Assembly (NCBI GenBank): GCA_035476815.1
Contig: DATILD010000009.1
Coordinates: 62,001-126,000, forward strand
From: Methylibium sp035476815
Lineage (GTDB): Bacteria; Pseudomonadota; Gammaproteobacteria; Burkholderiales; Burkholderiaceae_C
Direction of reading: 5' to 3'
DNA length: 64,000 nucleotides
The stretch's first letter is position 1. The number at the start of each line of letters is the position of its first letter. This document shows positions 53,915 to 62,169 of this stretch, piece by piece. The notes beneath the pieces were generated by a model, which worked only from the letters and a program-made list of their open reading frames with translations, ran no database searches and was not told where the DNA came from. A program made the position numbers and the translations under genes.

Positions 53915-55205
53915 CCGGGTCCGCACCCGCCGCGGGCGGTTCGACCGCCTGGACACGCGCCGCGCGCACATGCTGCAGGACGATCGCGGTGGTCGCGTCC
54001 AGATCGTCGTCGGTGTAGGCCCAGGCATCGCCGGGGGCCTGGTACCAGCGCAGCACGGCCGCCTTCAGCGTCTCGCCACGCGCCGGGTCGTCGCCCTCCA
54101 ACAGGGCGCCGGCGACCGTCCGCTCGAAACCCTCGCGGTCGACCCGGCGGATGCACGGGCTCGCGGTGTAGAAGCTGTCGGCGAAGCACAGCACTGGCTT
54201 GCCGAGCACGGCGGCCTCGAAACCGGTGGTCGAGTTCAGGCACACCAGCAGCGCCGCGCGGCCGTACAGCGGCCCGAGGGTGCCGTCGAAGAACTCGGCC
54301 CCCGTTGGCAGCGTGAAGTGGCGCACGTCCATCGGATGGCGCTTGACCAGCACGCGGGCCCCGGGCGCCGCGGCCAGGATGCGCGGGACGGCGAAGTCGA
54401 TGAAGGCCTGGTTGTGCGCGAAGGGCGAGTGCATGACGAACTGCGAATCCGTCTGCAGCTGCAGCGGCAGCAGCACCAGCGGGCGGCCGTCGTCGGGCAC
54501 CGGCGGCCGCCCGCGTGCGCGGCGCTCATCGCGCTGCGCGCGCCACTGCCGCCACGCGATGCGCGCGTAGTTGAACGGGTGGTAGACCTTGTGCTGCATC
54601 GGCCGCAGCTCGGGCTGGCGCGCGCAGGCCCAGGTGTTGAGCAGCATGAACAGCGCGAAGCGCAGCCTGAGCCACGGCTCCTGCTCGCGGCGCGGCGGCA
54701 GCGCGTGCGGCGCCAGGCCCTTGACGGCCGCGTCGCGCGCCGCCCAGGCGAGGTCGAAGCGGGCGTTCAGTCCCTGGGTGCTGAGGCTCGCGGTGCGGTT
54801 GCGGAAGGCGCCACGCTCGAAGTAGACGCACACGACGCCGGCCTCGCGCGCGGCCACGCGCGCCGCCTGCGAGAACGGCCGCGCGTCCGAGAACACCAGG
54901 CAGACGTCGATGCGGCGCTCCCGGAACTGCTGCTTGAACCAGTTCACCGCGTGCGAGAAGCTGCGCCGGAACGCCGGGGTGCGGCTGCGGGGCCAGCCCG
55001 CGCGAGCGAATTCGGGCGGGAGTTCGTGGTCGGTCTCGGCGTCGCCCGAGGGCCACACCGCGCGCTGCGCGGCGCGGGCGTAGAGCCGGTAGGACGGACA
55101 GGACAGCAAGGCCGTCACCGCGCCGCCGCCCGACGTGCCCGCCAGCCTGGTCGCGAGCGCATCGAAGTAGCCGCTGTACGGCGGATCCAGGTAGGCGATG
55201 TTCAT
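53883..55205 (-). CDS. KpsS-like capsule Kdo transferase
   Basis: A 440-aa protein of the KpsS/LipB family, which adds the first Kdo to the phosphatidylglycerol-type lipid anchor. VLLPLQLQTDSQFVMHSPF (about residues 232-250), ARVLVKRHPMDV and LLVCLNSTTGFEAAVLGKPVL are family blocks. It is the last gene of the minus-strand run, overlaps the dehydratase start by 4 nt, and its 3' end overlaps the KpsC-like gene on the other strand by 32 bp. Confidence 0.85.
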   Translation of the reverse strand: MNIAYLDPPYSGYFDALATRLAGTSGGGAVTALLSCPSYRLYARAAQRAVWPSGDAETDHELPPEFARAGWPRSRTPAFRRSFSHAVNWFKQQFRERRIDVCLVFSDARPFSQAARVAAREAGVVCVYFERGAFRNRTASLSTQGLNARFDLAWAARDAAVKGLAPHALPPRREQEPWLRLRFALFMLLNTWACARQPELRPMQHKVYHPFNYARIAWRQWRAQRDERRARGRPPVPDDGRPLVLLPLQLQTDSQFVMHSPFAHNQAFIDFAVPRILAAAPGARVLVKRHPMDVRHFTLPTGAEFFDGTLGPLYGRAALLVCLNSTTGFEAAVLGKPVLCFADSFYTASPCIRRVDREGFERTVAGALLEGDDPARGETLKAAVLRWYQAPGDAWAYTDDDLDATTAIVLQHVRAARVQAVEPPAAGADPVSAASDRVRA

Positions 55206-57082
55206 GCGCCGCCCCCCGGCCGGTACTCGCGCACCGCCGCCGCCAGCGCGGCGCGCACCGCCGGGGCCGGCGCGTCCGGGTGGGCGGCGATCCAGTCCAG
55301 CAGCGCCGCCACCGCCTGCGGCTCGGCCACCAGCCGCGCGACGCGGATGCGCGGATTGGCGGTGGGCAGCGCGGTGTCGGCGTCGGCCAGCAGCTCCTCG
55401 TAGAGCTTCTCGCCGGGGCGCAGGCCGGTGTAGGCGATCGCGATCTCGTCGGGTGCCTGTCCGGCCAGCCGGATCATGTCGCGCGCCAGGTCGGCGATCC
55501 TGACCGGCTCGCCCATGTCGAGCACGTAGACGCGGCCGCTCTCGCCGATCGCGGCGGCCTGCACCACCAGCCGCGCCGCCTCGGGGATGGTCATGAAGTA
55601 GCGCGTGATGTCCGGGTGCGTGACCGTCACCGGCCCACCGGCCGCGATCTGGGCCTGGAACTTCGGGATCACGCTGCCGCTCGAGCCCAGCACGTTGCCG
55701 AAGCGCACCGCCATGAAGCGCGTCGCGTGGCCGCGCGTGGCCAGCTCGCCGAGCAGCAGCTCGGCGGCGCGCTTGCTCGCGCCCATCACGTTGGTCGGGT
55801 TGACCGCCTTGTCGGTGGAGATCAGCACGAAGCGCTCGACGCCCGCCTCGGCACTGGCCAGCGCGGCGTGCCAGGTGCCGAGCGTGTTGTTCTCCAGCGC
55901 CGCGCCGGCGTTGTCGTCCTCCATCAGCGGCACATGCTTGTAGGCCGCGGCGTGGAACACGATCTGCGGCCGCTCGGCGGCGAGCAGCGCGCGCAGCGCG
56001 TCCTGGCGCCGCACGTCGCCGACCCGCGCCACCAGCGCCAGGCCGGGGTGGCGCTGCTGCAGTTCCTGCTCGATCGTGTACAGGTTGAACTCGCTCAGCT
56101 CCAGCAGCACCAGCTTCCTCGGGCCGTAGCGCGCGAGCTGGCGGCACAGCTCGGCGCCGATGCTGCCGCCGGCGCCGGTGATCAGCACCGCCTGGCCTGA
56201 AATGCACTCGGCGATGCCGGCCTCGTCGAGCCGCACCGGCTCGCGCCCCAGCAGGTCCTCGGGGCGGATGTCGCGCACGCGGCTGACCTGGCCGCCGTCG
56301 AGCAGCTCCTGCGCCGAGGGCACGGTCAGCACCGGCAGCCCGGTCGTGGTCGCCAGCTCGATGACGCGGCGGCGCTCGCCGCCGCGCAGCGACGGGATCG
56401 CGATGATCAGGTGGCTGGCGTCATGCCGCGTCGCCAGCGCGCCGGCGGCGTCCAGCGGGCCGAGCACCGGCACGCCGGCGACCCGGCTGCCCTGCTTGGA
56501 CGGCGCGTCGTCCAGCAGCCCGGCCACGACCCAGCCCTGGTGCTGCAGGCCGGCCAGCAGCGTGCGCGCCGCGGTGCCGGCGCCGAGCACCAGCGCGCGC
56601 CGTGTTCCGGGCGCGGCACGGGTGATGCGGGCGCGGGTGTGCTCGTAGAGCATGCGGTAGGCCAGCCGCACGCTCGCCAGCCCGAACAGCGTGATCACCG
56701 GGTGCAGCGCCAGCACCGAGCGCGGCACCTTCTCGAGCTGGGCCATCAGCACGATGGTCGCGGCGATCGCGCCGGCCAGCGTGCAGGCGATCGTCAGGCG
56801 CTGCACCTCGCCGAAGCCCGAGAAGCGCCACAGCCCGCGCGGCACGCCGAGCGCCACGAACACCACCAGGTAGAGCGCCACGATGCCGGCCAGCACCAGC
56901 GGGTCGTAGTCGGGCCGGGCCGCCCACCAGCGCTCGAAGCCGAGGCGAAACAGGTAGGTGAAGTTCCAGGCGGCGACGATCACGGCCGCGTCGATCGCCA
57001 GCGACAGCGGCTCGCGGTGCGGCCGCAGCCGGGCCAGGGCCGCGTCGATGCGGTGCCAGACGCTGGAATCCTCGGAACTCAT
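55202..57082 (-). CDS. Membrane-anchored NDP-sugar 4,6-dehydratase (WbpM/PglF/CapD family)
   Basis: A 626-aa protein. Four hydrophobic helices occupy about residues 25-145. A Rossmann-like domain follows (RALVLGAGTAARTLL), then the catalytic SDR domain from about 305 (VLITGAGGSIGAEL, AAYKHVPLMED, LISTDKAVNPTNVMGASKR). The family converts UDP-GlcNAc to UDP-4-keto-6-deoxy-GlcNAc, the first step to bacillosamine, QuiNAc or FucNAc. The catalytic Lys in the Met-x-x-x-Lys form of WbpM is present in MGASKR. It follows the sugar transferase by 160 bp of repeat-containing sequence and is coupled to the KpsS-like gene. Start at MSSEDSS; a Met 12 codons upstream is an alternative. Confidence 0.92.
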   Translation of the reverse strand: MSSEDSSVWHRIDAALARLRPHREPLSLAIDAAVIVAAWNFTYLFRLGFERWWAARPDYDPLVLAGIVALYLVVFVALGVPRGLWRFSGFGEVQRLTIACTLAGAIAATIVLMAQLEKVPRSVLALHPVITLFGLASVRLAYRMLYEHTRARITRAAPGTRRALVLGAGTAARTLLAGLQHQGWVVAGLLDDAPSKQGSRVAGVPVLGPLDAAGALATRHDASHLIIAIPSLRGGERRRVIELATTTGLPVLTVPSAQELLDGGQVSRVRDIRPEDLLGREPVRLDEAGIAECISGQAVLITGAGGSIGAELCRQLARYGPRKLVLLELSEFNLYTIEQELQQRHPGLALVARVGDVRRQDALRALLAAERPQIVFHAAAYKHVPLMEDDNAGAALENNTLGTWHAALASAEAGVERFVLISTDKAVNPTNVMGASKRAAELLLGELATRGHATRFMAVRFGNVLGSSGSVIPKFQAQIAAGGPVTVTHPDITRYFMTIPEAARLVVQAAAIGESGRVYVLDMGEPVRIADLARDMIRLAGQAPDEIAIAYTGLRPGEKLYEELLADADTALPTANPRIRVARLVAEPQAVAALLDWIAAHPDAPAPAVRAALAAAVREYRPGGGA

Positions 57083-57176
57083 GCGGGCAAGGGGAACGGC
57101 TCGGACAAAGCCGAGCATTGTCGCCTGTCGGCTCAGTGCCTCCACCGGGCCGCACGCGACCCGCGGCGCCGGTACC

Positions 57177-57242
57177 CGGCTGCCCAGCGGCCGCCAGCGG
57201 CGCCCCCTGGAGGGGGAGCGGCGAAGCCGCAACGGGGGTGGT
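57177..57242 (-). repeat. GC-rich intercistronic repeat upstream of the dehydratase
   Basis: Inverted copy of the block at 16091-16170: on the minus strand it contains CCGTTGCGGCTTCGCCGC followed by a C-rich/G-rich hairpin, in the same orientation relative to the downstream gene as the rfbC copy. Confidence 0.6.
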
Positions 57243-57839
57243 TCACCACGACAAGACGGCGCGCAGGGTGCGCAGCAGCACGCCGAGGTCGGTGGCCAGC
57301 GAGGCGCGGTCGGCGTAGTCGGCGGCGGCGCGCAGCTTGGCGGGCAGGATGGTCTCGACGTACTCGCGCTCCGGGTCGGCCGCGGCGGCCAGCCGCGCGG
57401 CCTCGTCGAGGTGGGCCAGCGACGCCGGATCGGTGACACCGGGGCGCACCGCCAGCACGCGCGCGCGCAGGTCCGCCGGGTAGAGCGCGACATAGCGCGG
57501 CAGTTCGGGGCGCGGGCCGACCAGGCTCATGTCGCCCTTGAGCACGTCAATCAGCTGCGGCAGCTCGTCGAGCCGCTTGGCGCGCAGGAAGCGGCCGACG
57601 CGGGTGATGCGCGCGTCCTCGCCGATCGTCAGGCCCGGACCGCGTGCCGGCGCGTCGGCCACCATGGTGCGGAACTTGTGGATGCGGAAGGGCCGCCCGC
57701 CGCGGCCGACACGCTCCTGGCGGAACAGCGCCGGGCCGCGCGTGTCGAGGCGGATCGCGGCGGCGATCGCGAGCAGCAACGGGCTCAGCAGCAGCAGGCC
57801 GGCGGTGGCCAGCAGCAGGTCGAACAGCCGCTTGGCCAT
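57243..57839 (-). CDS. Initiating sugar-phosphate transferase (PglC-type monotopic PGT)
   Basis: Transfers a sugar-1-phosphate from a UDP-sugar to undecaprenyl phosphate. The 198-aa length is that of the minimal PglC-type enzymes. One N-terminal re-entrant hydrophobic helix (LLLATAGLLLLSPLLLAIAA, residues 8-27) is followed by FRQERVGRGGRPFRIHKFRTM, LDELPQLIDVLKGDMSLVGPRP with the catalytic Asp-Glu pair, and a DPASLAHLDEAARLAA tail. It overlaps the aminotransferase by 1 nt. The PGT, DegT aminotransferase and WbpM/PglF dehydratase together resemble the bacillosamine pathway. Confidence 0.9.
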   Translation of the reverse strand: MAKRLFDLLLATAGLLLLSPLLLAIAAAIRLDTRGPALFRQERVGRGGRPFRIHKFRTMVADAPARGPGLTIGEDARITRVGRFLRAKRLDELPQLIDVLKGDMSLVGPRPELPRYVALYPADLRARVLAVRPGVTDPASLAHLDEAARLAAAADPEREYVETILPAKLRAAADYADRASLATDLGVLLRTLRAVLSW

Positions 57840-58996
57840 CAGGCGCCGAGCACCTGGCGCACCGCCACGATCACGCGATCGACGTCCGCGTCGCTCATCT
57901 TCGTGTAGATCGGCAGGCTCGCCATGCGCTCGTAGGCGCGCTGGCTGTGCGGGAAGCGCGCCGCGTCGAGGCCGTAGCGCTCGCGCCAGTAGGGGTGCTG
58001 GTGCAGCGGGATGTAGTGCACCGAGCAGCCGATGCCGAGCGCGAACAGGCGCTCGATGAAGGCCTCCCGGTCCAGTGGCGCGGCGTCGGCCAGTCGCACG
58101 ACGTAGAGGTGCCAGGCGTGGCGGTCGCCCGCCGCCGGCCCCGGCGGACGCAGCAGCGGCAGGCCGGCGAAGGCCGCGTCGTAGCGCGCGGCGATCTCGG
58201 CGCGGCGACGCTGGAAGGCGTCGGCGCGCCGAAGCTGGTGCAGGCCCAGCGCCGCGGCGATGTCGGTCAGGTTGTACTTGAAGCCGGGCGCGACGATCTC
58301 GTAGTACCAGCTCGGCGTCTTGGCGGTGAAGCGGTCGAAGGCGTCGCGGCTGATGCCGTGCAGCCGCATCACCTTGATGCGCGCGGCCAGCGCGGCGTCG
58401 CGCGTCACCACCATGCCGCCCTCGCCGGTGGTGATGGTCTTGTTGGCGTAGAAGCTGAACACCGTCGCGTCGCTCGCCAGCGTGCCGACCAGCGCACCGC
58501 GGTGCGTGGTCGGGAGCGCATGGGCGGCGTCCTCGACCACCTTCAGGCGGTGGCGGCGCGCGATCTCGAGGATCGTGTCCATCGGCGCGGCGAGGCCGGC
58601 GTAGTGGACCGGGATGATCGCCCTGGTGCGCGGCGTGATCGCGGCCTCGATCTCGGCGGGGTCGATGTTGAGCGTCGCCGGGTCGATGTCGACCAGCACC
58701 ACGTCGGCACCGAGGTAGCGCACCACCTCGGCGGTCGCGGTGAAGGTGTGGGTGGTGGTGATGACCTCGTCGCCGGGACCGATGCCCAGGGCCTCCAGCG
58801 CCAGGTGCAGCCCGGCGGTGGCCGAGTTGACGGCCATCGCCTGCAGCGACGGATCGCCGAGAAAGGCGACGAAGTCCTCCTCGAAGCGCCGCGCCTTCGG
58901 CCCGGTCGTGACCCAGCCCGAGCGCAGCGTGTCGACGACCTCGGCGATCTCCTCCTCGCCGATCTCGGGCAGCGCGAAGGGGAGAAACGGCGTCAT
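57839..58996 (-). CDS. DegT/DnrJ/EryC1/StrS-family aminotransferase
   Basis: PLP-dependent aminotransferase of 385 aa that converts a 4-keto (or 3-keto) nucleotide sugar to an amino sugar. VNSATAGLHLALEALG, VEDAAHALPTTHRG and the PLP-lysine motif FSFYANKTITTGEGG (about residues 180-194) are present. Start at MTPFLPFALPEIG; its mRNA start region is folded by a repeat hairpin. It likely acts on the WbpM/PglF product of the downstream gene. PglE, ArnB and PseC-like activities cannot be told apart by eye. Confidence 0.9.
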   Translation of the reverse strand: MTPFLPFALPEIGEEEIAEVVDTLRSGWVTTGPKARRFEEDFVAFLGDPSLQAMAVNSATAGLHLALEALGIGPGDEVITTTHTFTATAEVVRYLGADVVLVDIDPATLNIDPAEIEAAITPRTRAIIPVHYAGLAAPMDTILEIARRHRLKVVEDAAHALPTTHRGALVGTLASDATVFSFYANKTITTGEGGMVVTRDAALAARIKVMRLHGISRDAFDRFTAKTPSWYYEIVAPGFKYNLTDIAAALGLHQLRRADAFQRRRAEIAARYDAAFAGLPLLRPPGPAAGDRHAWHLYVVRLADAAPLDREAFIERLFALGIGCSVHYIPLHQHPYWRERYGLDAARFPHSQRAYERMASLPIYTKMSDADVDRVIVAVRQVLGA

Positions 58997-59002
58997 GACC
59001 AC

Positions 59003-59080
59003 CCCTCGACCGGCGGGTACGCCGGTCGGCCCCCCGAGGGGGCGCGGGCCAGCTTGGGGCGGCCCGGCGCTCGGCCCGCA
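59003..59080 (-). repeat. Intercistronic repeat with Shine-Dalgarno hairpin, aminotransferase
   Basis: Contains a 28-bp block (59052-59079) identical to 63380-63407. Nearer the start lies a two-level hairpin: outer CCCCTC (59002-59007) with GAGGGG (59036-59041), inner GACCGGCG (59008-59015) with CGCCGGTC (59020-59027). On the mRNA the arm nearest the ATG is GAGGGG, the only plausible Shine-Dalgarno. Confidence 0.65.
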
Positions 59081-59108
59081 ACGCGGCCGCGGGATCGCGT
59101 CCGCGTGC

Positions 59109-60437
59109 TCACGCCACGCCGCGCCCGATGCCGTGGTACTCGATGCCGAGCGACTTCATCAGCGCCGGCTCGAACAGGTTGCGCCCGTCGAACACCAGCG
59201 GCTGCTTCAGCGAGCCACGGATCGCATCGAAGTCGGGGCTGCGGAACTCCTTCCACTCGGTCACGATCAGCAGCGCATCGGCCCCGGCGAGCGCCTCGCG
59301 GGCCGAGGCGGCATAGCACAGGCCGCGCTGCTCCGGCATCGCGCGCTTGGCCTCGTCCATCGCCACCGGATCGTAGGCCACGACCGCGGCGCCGAGCGCC
59401 GTCAGCCGCGCGATCAGCACCCGGCTCGGCGCCTCGCGCATGTCGTCGGTGCCGGGCTTGAAGGCCAGGCCCCACAGCGCGAAGCGGCGACCGTGGAGCT
59501 CGCTGCCGAAGCGCGCGACGACCTTGTCACCCAGCCACTGCTTCTGCCGCTCGTTGACCGCCTCGACCGCCTGCAGCAGCTGCAGCTCGTGGCCGGCCTC
59601 GCGCGCCGAGCGCACCAGCGCCTTCACGTCCTTCGGGAAGCAGGAGCCGCCGTAGCCGGCGCCGGCGTAGAGGAATTGGGTGCCGATGCGCGGGTCGCTG
59701 CCGATGCCCTGGCGCACCAGCTCGATGTCGGCGCCGACCGCCTCGGCCACGCGCGACAGCTCGTTCATGAAGCTGATGCGGGTCGCCAGCATCGCGTTGG
59801 CCGCGTACTTGGTGAACTCGGCGCTCTTCACGTCCATCACCAGCACGCGATCGCGGTTGCGCACATAGGGCGCGTAGAGCGAGCGCATCAGCAGGATCGC
59901 GCGCTCGTCGTCGGCACCGATCACGACCCGGTCGGGGCGCATGAAGTCGTTGACGGCCGCGCCTTCCTTCAGGAACTCGGGGTTGCTGACCACCGCGTAG
60001 TCGACCTTGACGCCGCGCGCGGCCAGCGCCGCGTCGATCGCCGCCTTGACCTTGTCCGCCGTGCCCACCGGCACCGTGCTCTTGTCGATCACGACCTTGT
60101 AGTCGGTCATGCGCTCGCCGATCGCGCGCGCCGCGGCGACCACGTACTGCAGGTCGGCCGAGCCGTCCTCGTCGGGCGGCGTGCCGACCGCGATGAATTG
60201 CAGCGTGCCATGCGCGACGGCGCGGTCCACGTCGGTCGTGAACTCGAGGCGCTTCGCGGCGGCATTGCGCTGCACGACCTCCAGCAGCCCGGGCTCGTGG
60301 ATCGGGATGCCGCCGGCGTTCAGCAGCTCGATCTTGCGCGCGTCGACATCGAGGCACAGCACATGGTTGCCCATCTCGGCCAGGCAGGCGCCGGTGACCA
60401 GGCCCACGTAGCCGGTTCCCACGACGGTGATCTTCAT
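59109..60437 (-). CDS. ugd: UDP-glucose 6-dehydrogenase
   Basis: Oxidises UDP-glucose to UDP-glucuronate, an acidic capsule precursor. The 442-aa protein begins with VVGTGYVGLVTGACLAEMG, has the VISNPEFLKEG-type segment and the catalytic Cys in GAGYGGSCFPKD (about residues 255-266). The C-terminal NAD domain includes LWGLAFKPGTDDMREAPS. The start MKITVVGTGYVG was preferred over an upstream frame of low-complexity sequence. It lies 112 bp before the aminotransferase, across a repeat. Confidence 0.96.
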   Translation of the reverse strand: MKITVVGTGYVGLVTGACLAEMGNHVLCLDVDARKIELLNAGGIPIHEPGLLEVVQRNAAAKRLEFTTDVDRAVAHGTLQFIAVGTPPDEDGSADLQYVVAAARAIGERMTDYKVVIDKSTVPVGTADKVKAAIDAALAARGVKVDYAVVSNPEFLKEGAAVNDFMRPDRVVIGADDERAILLMRSLYAPYVRNRDRVLVMDVKSAEFTKYAANAMLATRISFMNELSRVAEAVGADIELVRQGIGSDPRIGTQFLYAGAGYGGSCFPKDVKALVRSAREAGHELQLLQAVEAVNERQKQWLGDKVVARFGSELHGRRFALWGLAFKPGTDDMREAPSRVLIARLTALGAAVVAYDPVAMDEAKRAMPEQRGLCYAASAREALAGADALLIVTEWKEFRSPDFDAIRGSLKQPLVFDGRNLFEPALMKSLGIEYHGIGRGVA

Positions 60438-60444
60438 CGTTCCT

Positions 60445-61149
60445 TCAATCCTTCGACAGCCAGCCGAGCCGGTGCGTGCGCAGCGGGGGCGCATTCAGCC
60501 AGGCCGGCAGGCGGGGGTGCAAAGCCCCGAGTGTGCGCGCCAGCGGTGGCGCCAGCGTGACGCGCCGCACGCGGCAGCGCGCGGCCGGAAACAGCGCCTT
60601 CAGCCGTGCCAGCGGCACGCCGCGCACGTCGGCATTGCGCGGATTGTCCACCGCGAAGTCGTAGCACAGCACGCCGCCGCCCGGCCGCACCCAGCGCCAC
60701 ATCGCGGCCGCCAGGCGCTGCTGCATGGCGTCGTCGAGCAGCGAGGAGAAGACCGTGAAGGCGAGCACCGCATCCTGGCTCCCGGGCGCGATGGCGGCGG
60801 CGAGCGCATCGCCCTCGACGACGCGGGCGGCCGCCGGCAGCACGGCGCGCGCCGCCGCGGCGCGTTCGGGCAGCAGTTCGAGGCCGGTCAGCCGTGCCGG
60901 CTCGGCGCCCAGGCGCAGCAGGTCGAGCAGGTTGCCGCCGGCGCCGCAGCCGACTTCGAGCAGGTCGCGGCCCCCCAGCGTCTCCCAGCCGTGCGCGCGC
61001 CACAGCGCCACCACCGTGCGCAGCCGCTCCTGCTGGGCCTGCAGCGCGGCGGCATCGAACAGGCTGTAGCGCCGCGCATCGGCCGCGGCGTCGCGGCGCG
61101 CGTAGCGCCGTGCCACCGCCGCGGCCTCGTCGGGCGGCGCGTCGCTCAT
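60445..61149 (-). CDS. Class I SAM-dependent methyltransferase
   Basis: A 234-aa methyltransferase with motif I LLEVGCGAGGNLLDLLRLG (about residues 63-81), the acidic LTGLELLPERAAAA, and DAVLAFTVFSSLLDD, a Methyltransf_11-like fold. The C-terminal segment (TLAPPLARTLGALHPRLPAW) is shared with methyltransferases in exopolysaccharide loci. It overlaps the GT2 gene upstream by 4 nt and ends 7 nt before ugd. Probably methylates a sugar or lipid-linked intermediate. Confidence 0.83.
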   Translation of the reverse strand: MSDAPPDEAAAVARRYARRDAAADARRYSLFDAAALQAQQERLRTVVALWRAHGWETLGGRDLLEVGCGAGGNLLDLLRLGAEPARLTGLELLPERAAAARAVLPAAARVVEGDALAAAIAPGSQDAVLAFTVFSSLLDDAMQQRLAAAMWRWVRPGGGVLCYDFAVDNPRNADVRGVPLARLKALFPAARCRVRRVTLAPPLARTLGALHPRLPAWLNAPPLRTHRLGWLSKD

Positions 61150-62159
61150 CGGGTCAGCGCGCCGAAGGCCGGCGACGGCCTGCCGTGCCGCAGCGCGTCG
61201 TACCAGCCGCGCAGCGTGCCCAGGCCGTAGCCGACATGGGTCGCGGCGATCACGAAGGGCAGCCGCGCCAGCAGCGACCAGCCCGCCTTGCGCGCGATCG
61301 CGACCGAGGCCGCCAGCACGTACAGCGTGTACAGGTTGCCGAGCCACGCCAGGCCGGTGGCCGCGGCCGGCAGCAGCAGCGCCGCCACCCCCAGCAGCGC
61401 CAGCGCCGCCACGAAGGCGCCGGGCACCAGCTGCCGCAGCGCCGCCGCCTGGCCATGCTTGCGCATCACGAAGGGCTTCCAGTAGCCGTACTGCAGCTGC
61501 TGGCGGAACAGCTGGCCGATCGTCTCGCGCGGCCGGTAGCGCGAGACGATGCGCGCGCTCTGCCAGACGCTGCCGCCGCCGCGCACGATGCGCAGGTTGT
61601 GCTCGTCGTCCTGGTTGCGCACCAGGGCCTCGTCGAAGTTGCCGTAGCGCTCGAAGGTGGCGCGCGGCCAGCAGCCCAGGTAGACGGTGTCGGCCCGGCC
61701 CTCGTACTCGAGATCGCGCGAGCGCGCGCCGCCGGCGACCCAGCGCGACTGGAAGGCCGCGGCGATCGCGTCCGAGGTCGCGCCCTCGCCCTCGGCGCAC
61801 CACGGGCCGCCGACGTTGTCGGCGCCGCTGCGCTCCAGCGCCGCCAGGCATTCGGCGACATAGTCCTCGTCGTACTCGGTGTGCAGGTCCATGCGCACGA
61901 TGACCGCGCCGCGCGCCTCGGCCAGGCAGCGGTTCAGCCCGGTCGAGACGATGCGGCCGGGGTTGTCGATCATGCGCAAGCGGGCGTCCTCGGCCGCCCG
62001 CCGCAGCAGCTTGTCGCGCGTGCCGTCGTCGCTGCGGCCGTCGGCGACCAGCACCTCGAGCTCGACGCCGGGCGGCAGCACCTGGGCGGCAATGGCGTCG
62101 CAGAAGGCGACGACATGCTCGCGCTCGTTGCGGCAGGGGGCGATCACGCTGACGAGCAT
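61146..62159 (-). CDS. GT2 glycosyltransferase, ExoA-like
   Basis: A 337-aa GT2 with the catalytic core SVIAPCRNEREHV, LVADGRSDDGTRD, VIVRMDLHTEYDEDY (the acidic metal-binding segment) and NQDDEHNLRIVRGGG as the acceptor-side motif. C-terminal hydrophobic helices (about residues 243-265 and 275-320) anchor it to the inner membrane. This arrangement matches ExoA of succinoglycan synthesis. It is coupled to the methyltransferase downstream by a 4-nt overlap. Confidence 0.87.
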   Translation of the reverse strand: MLVSVIAPCRNEREHVVAFCDAIAAQVLPPGVELEVLVADGRSDDGTRDKLLRRAAEDARLRMIDNPGRIVSTGLNRCLAEARGAVIVRMDLHTEYDEDYVAECLAALERSGADNVGGPWCAEGEGATSDAIAAAFQSRWVAGGARSRDLEYEGRADTVYLGCWPRATFERYGNFDEALVRNQDDEHNLRIVRGGGSVWQSARIVSRYRPRETIGQLFRQQLQYGYWKPFVMRKHGQAAALRQLVPGAFVAALALLGVAALLLPAAATGLAWLGNLYTLYVLAASVAIARKAGWSLLARLPFVIAATHVGYGLGTLRGWYDALRHGRPSPAFGALTR

Positions 62160-62169
62160 CGTCGTCTCC

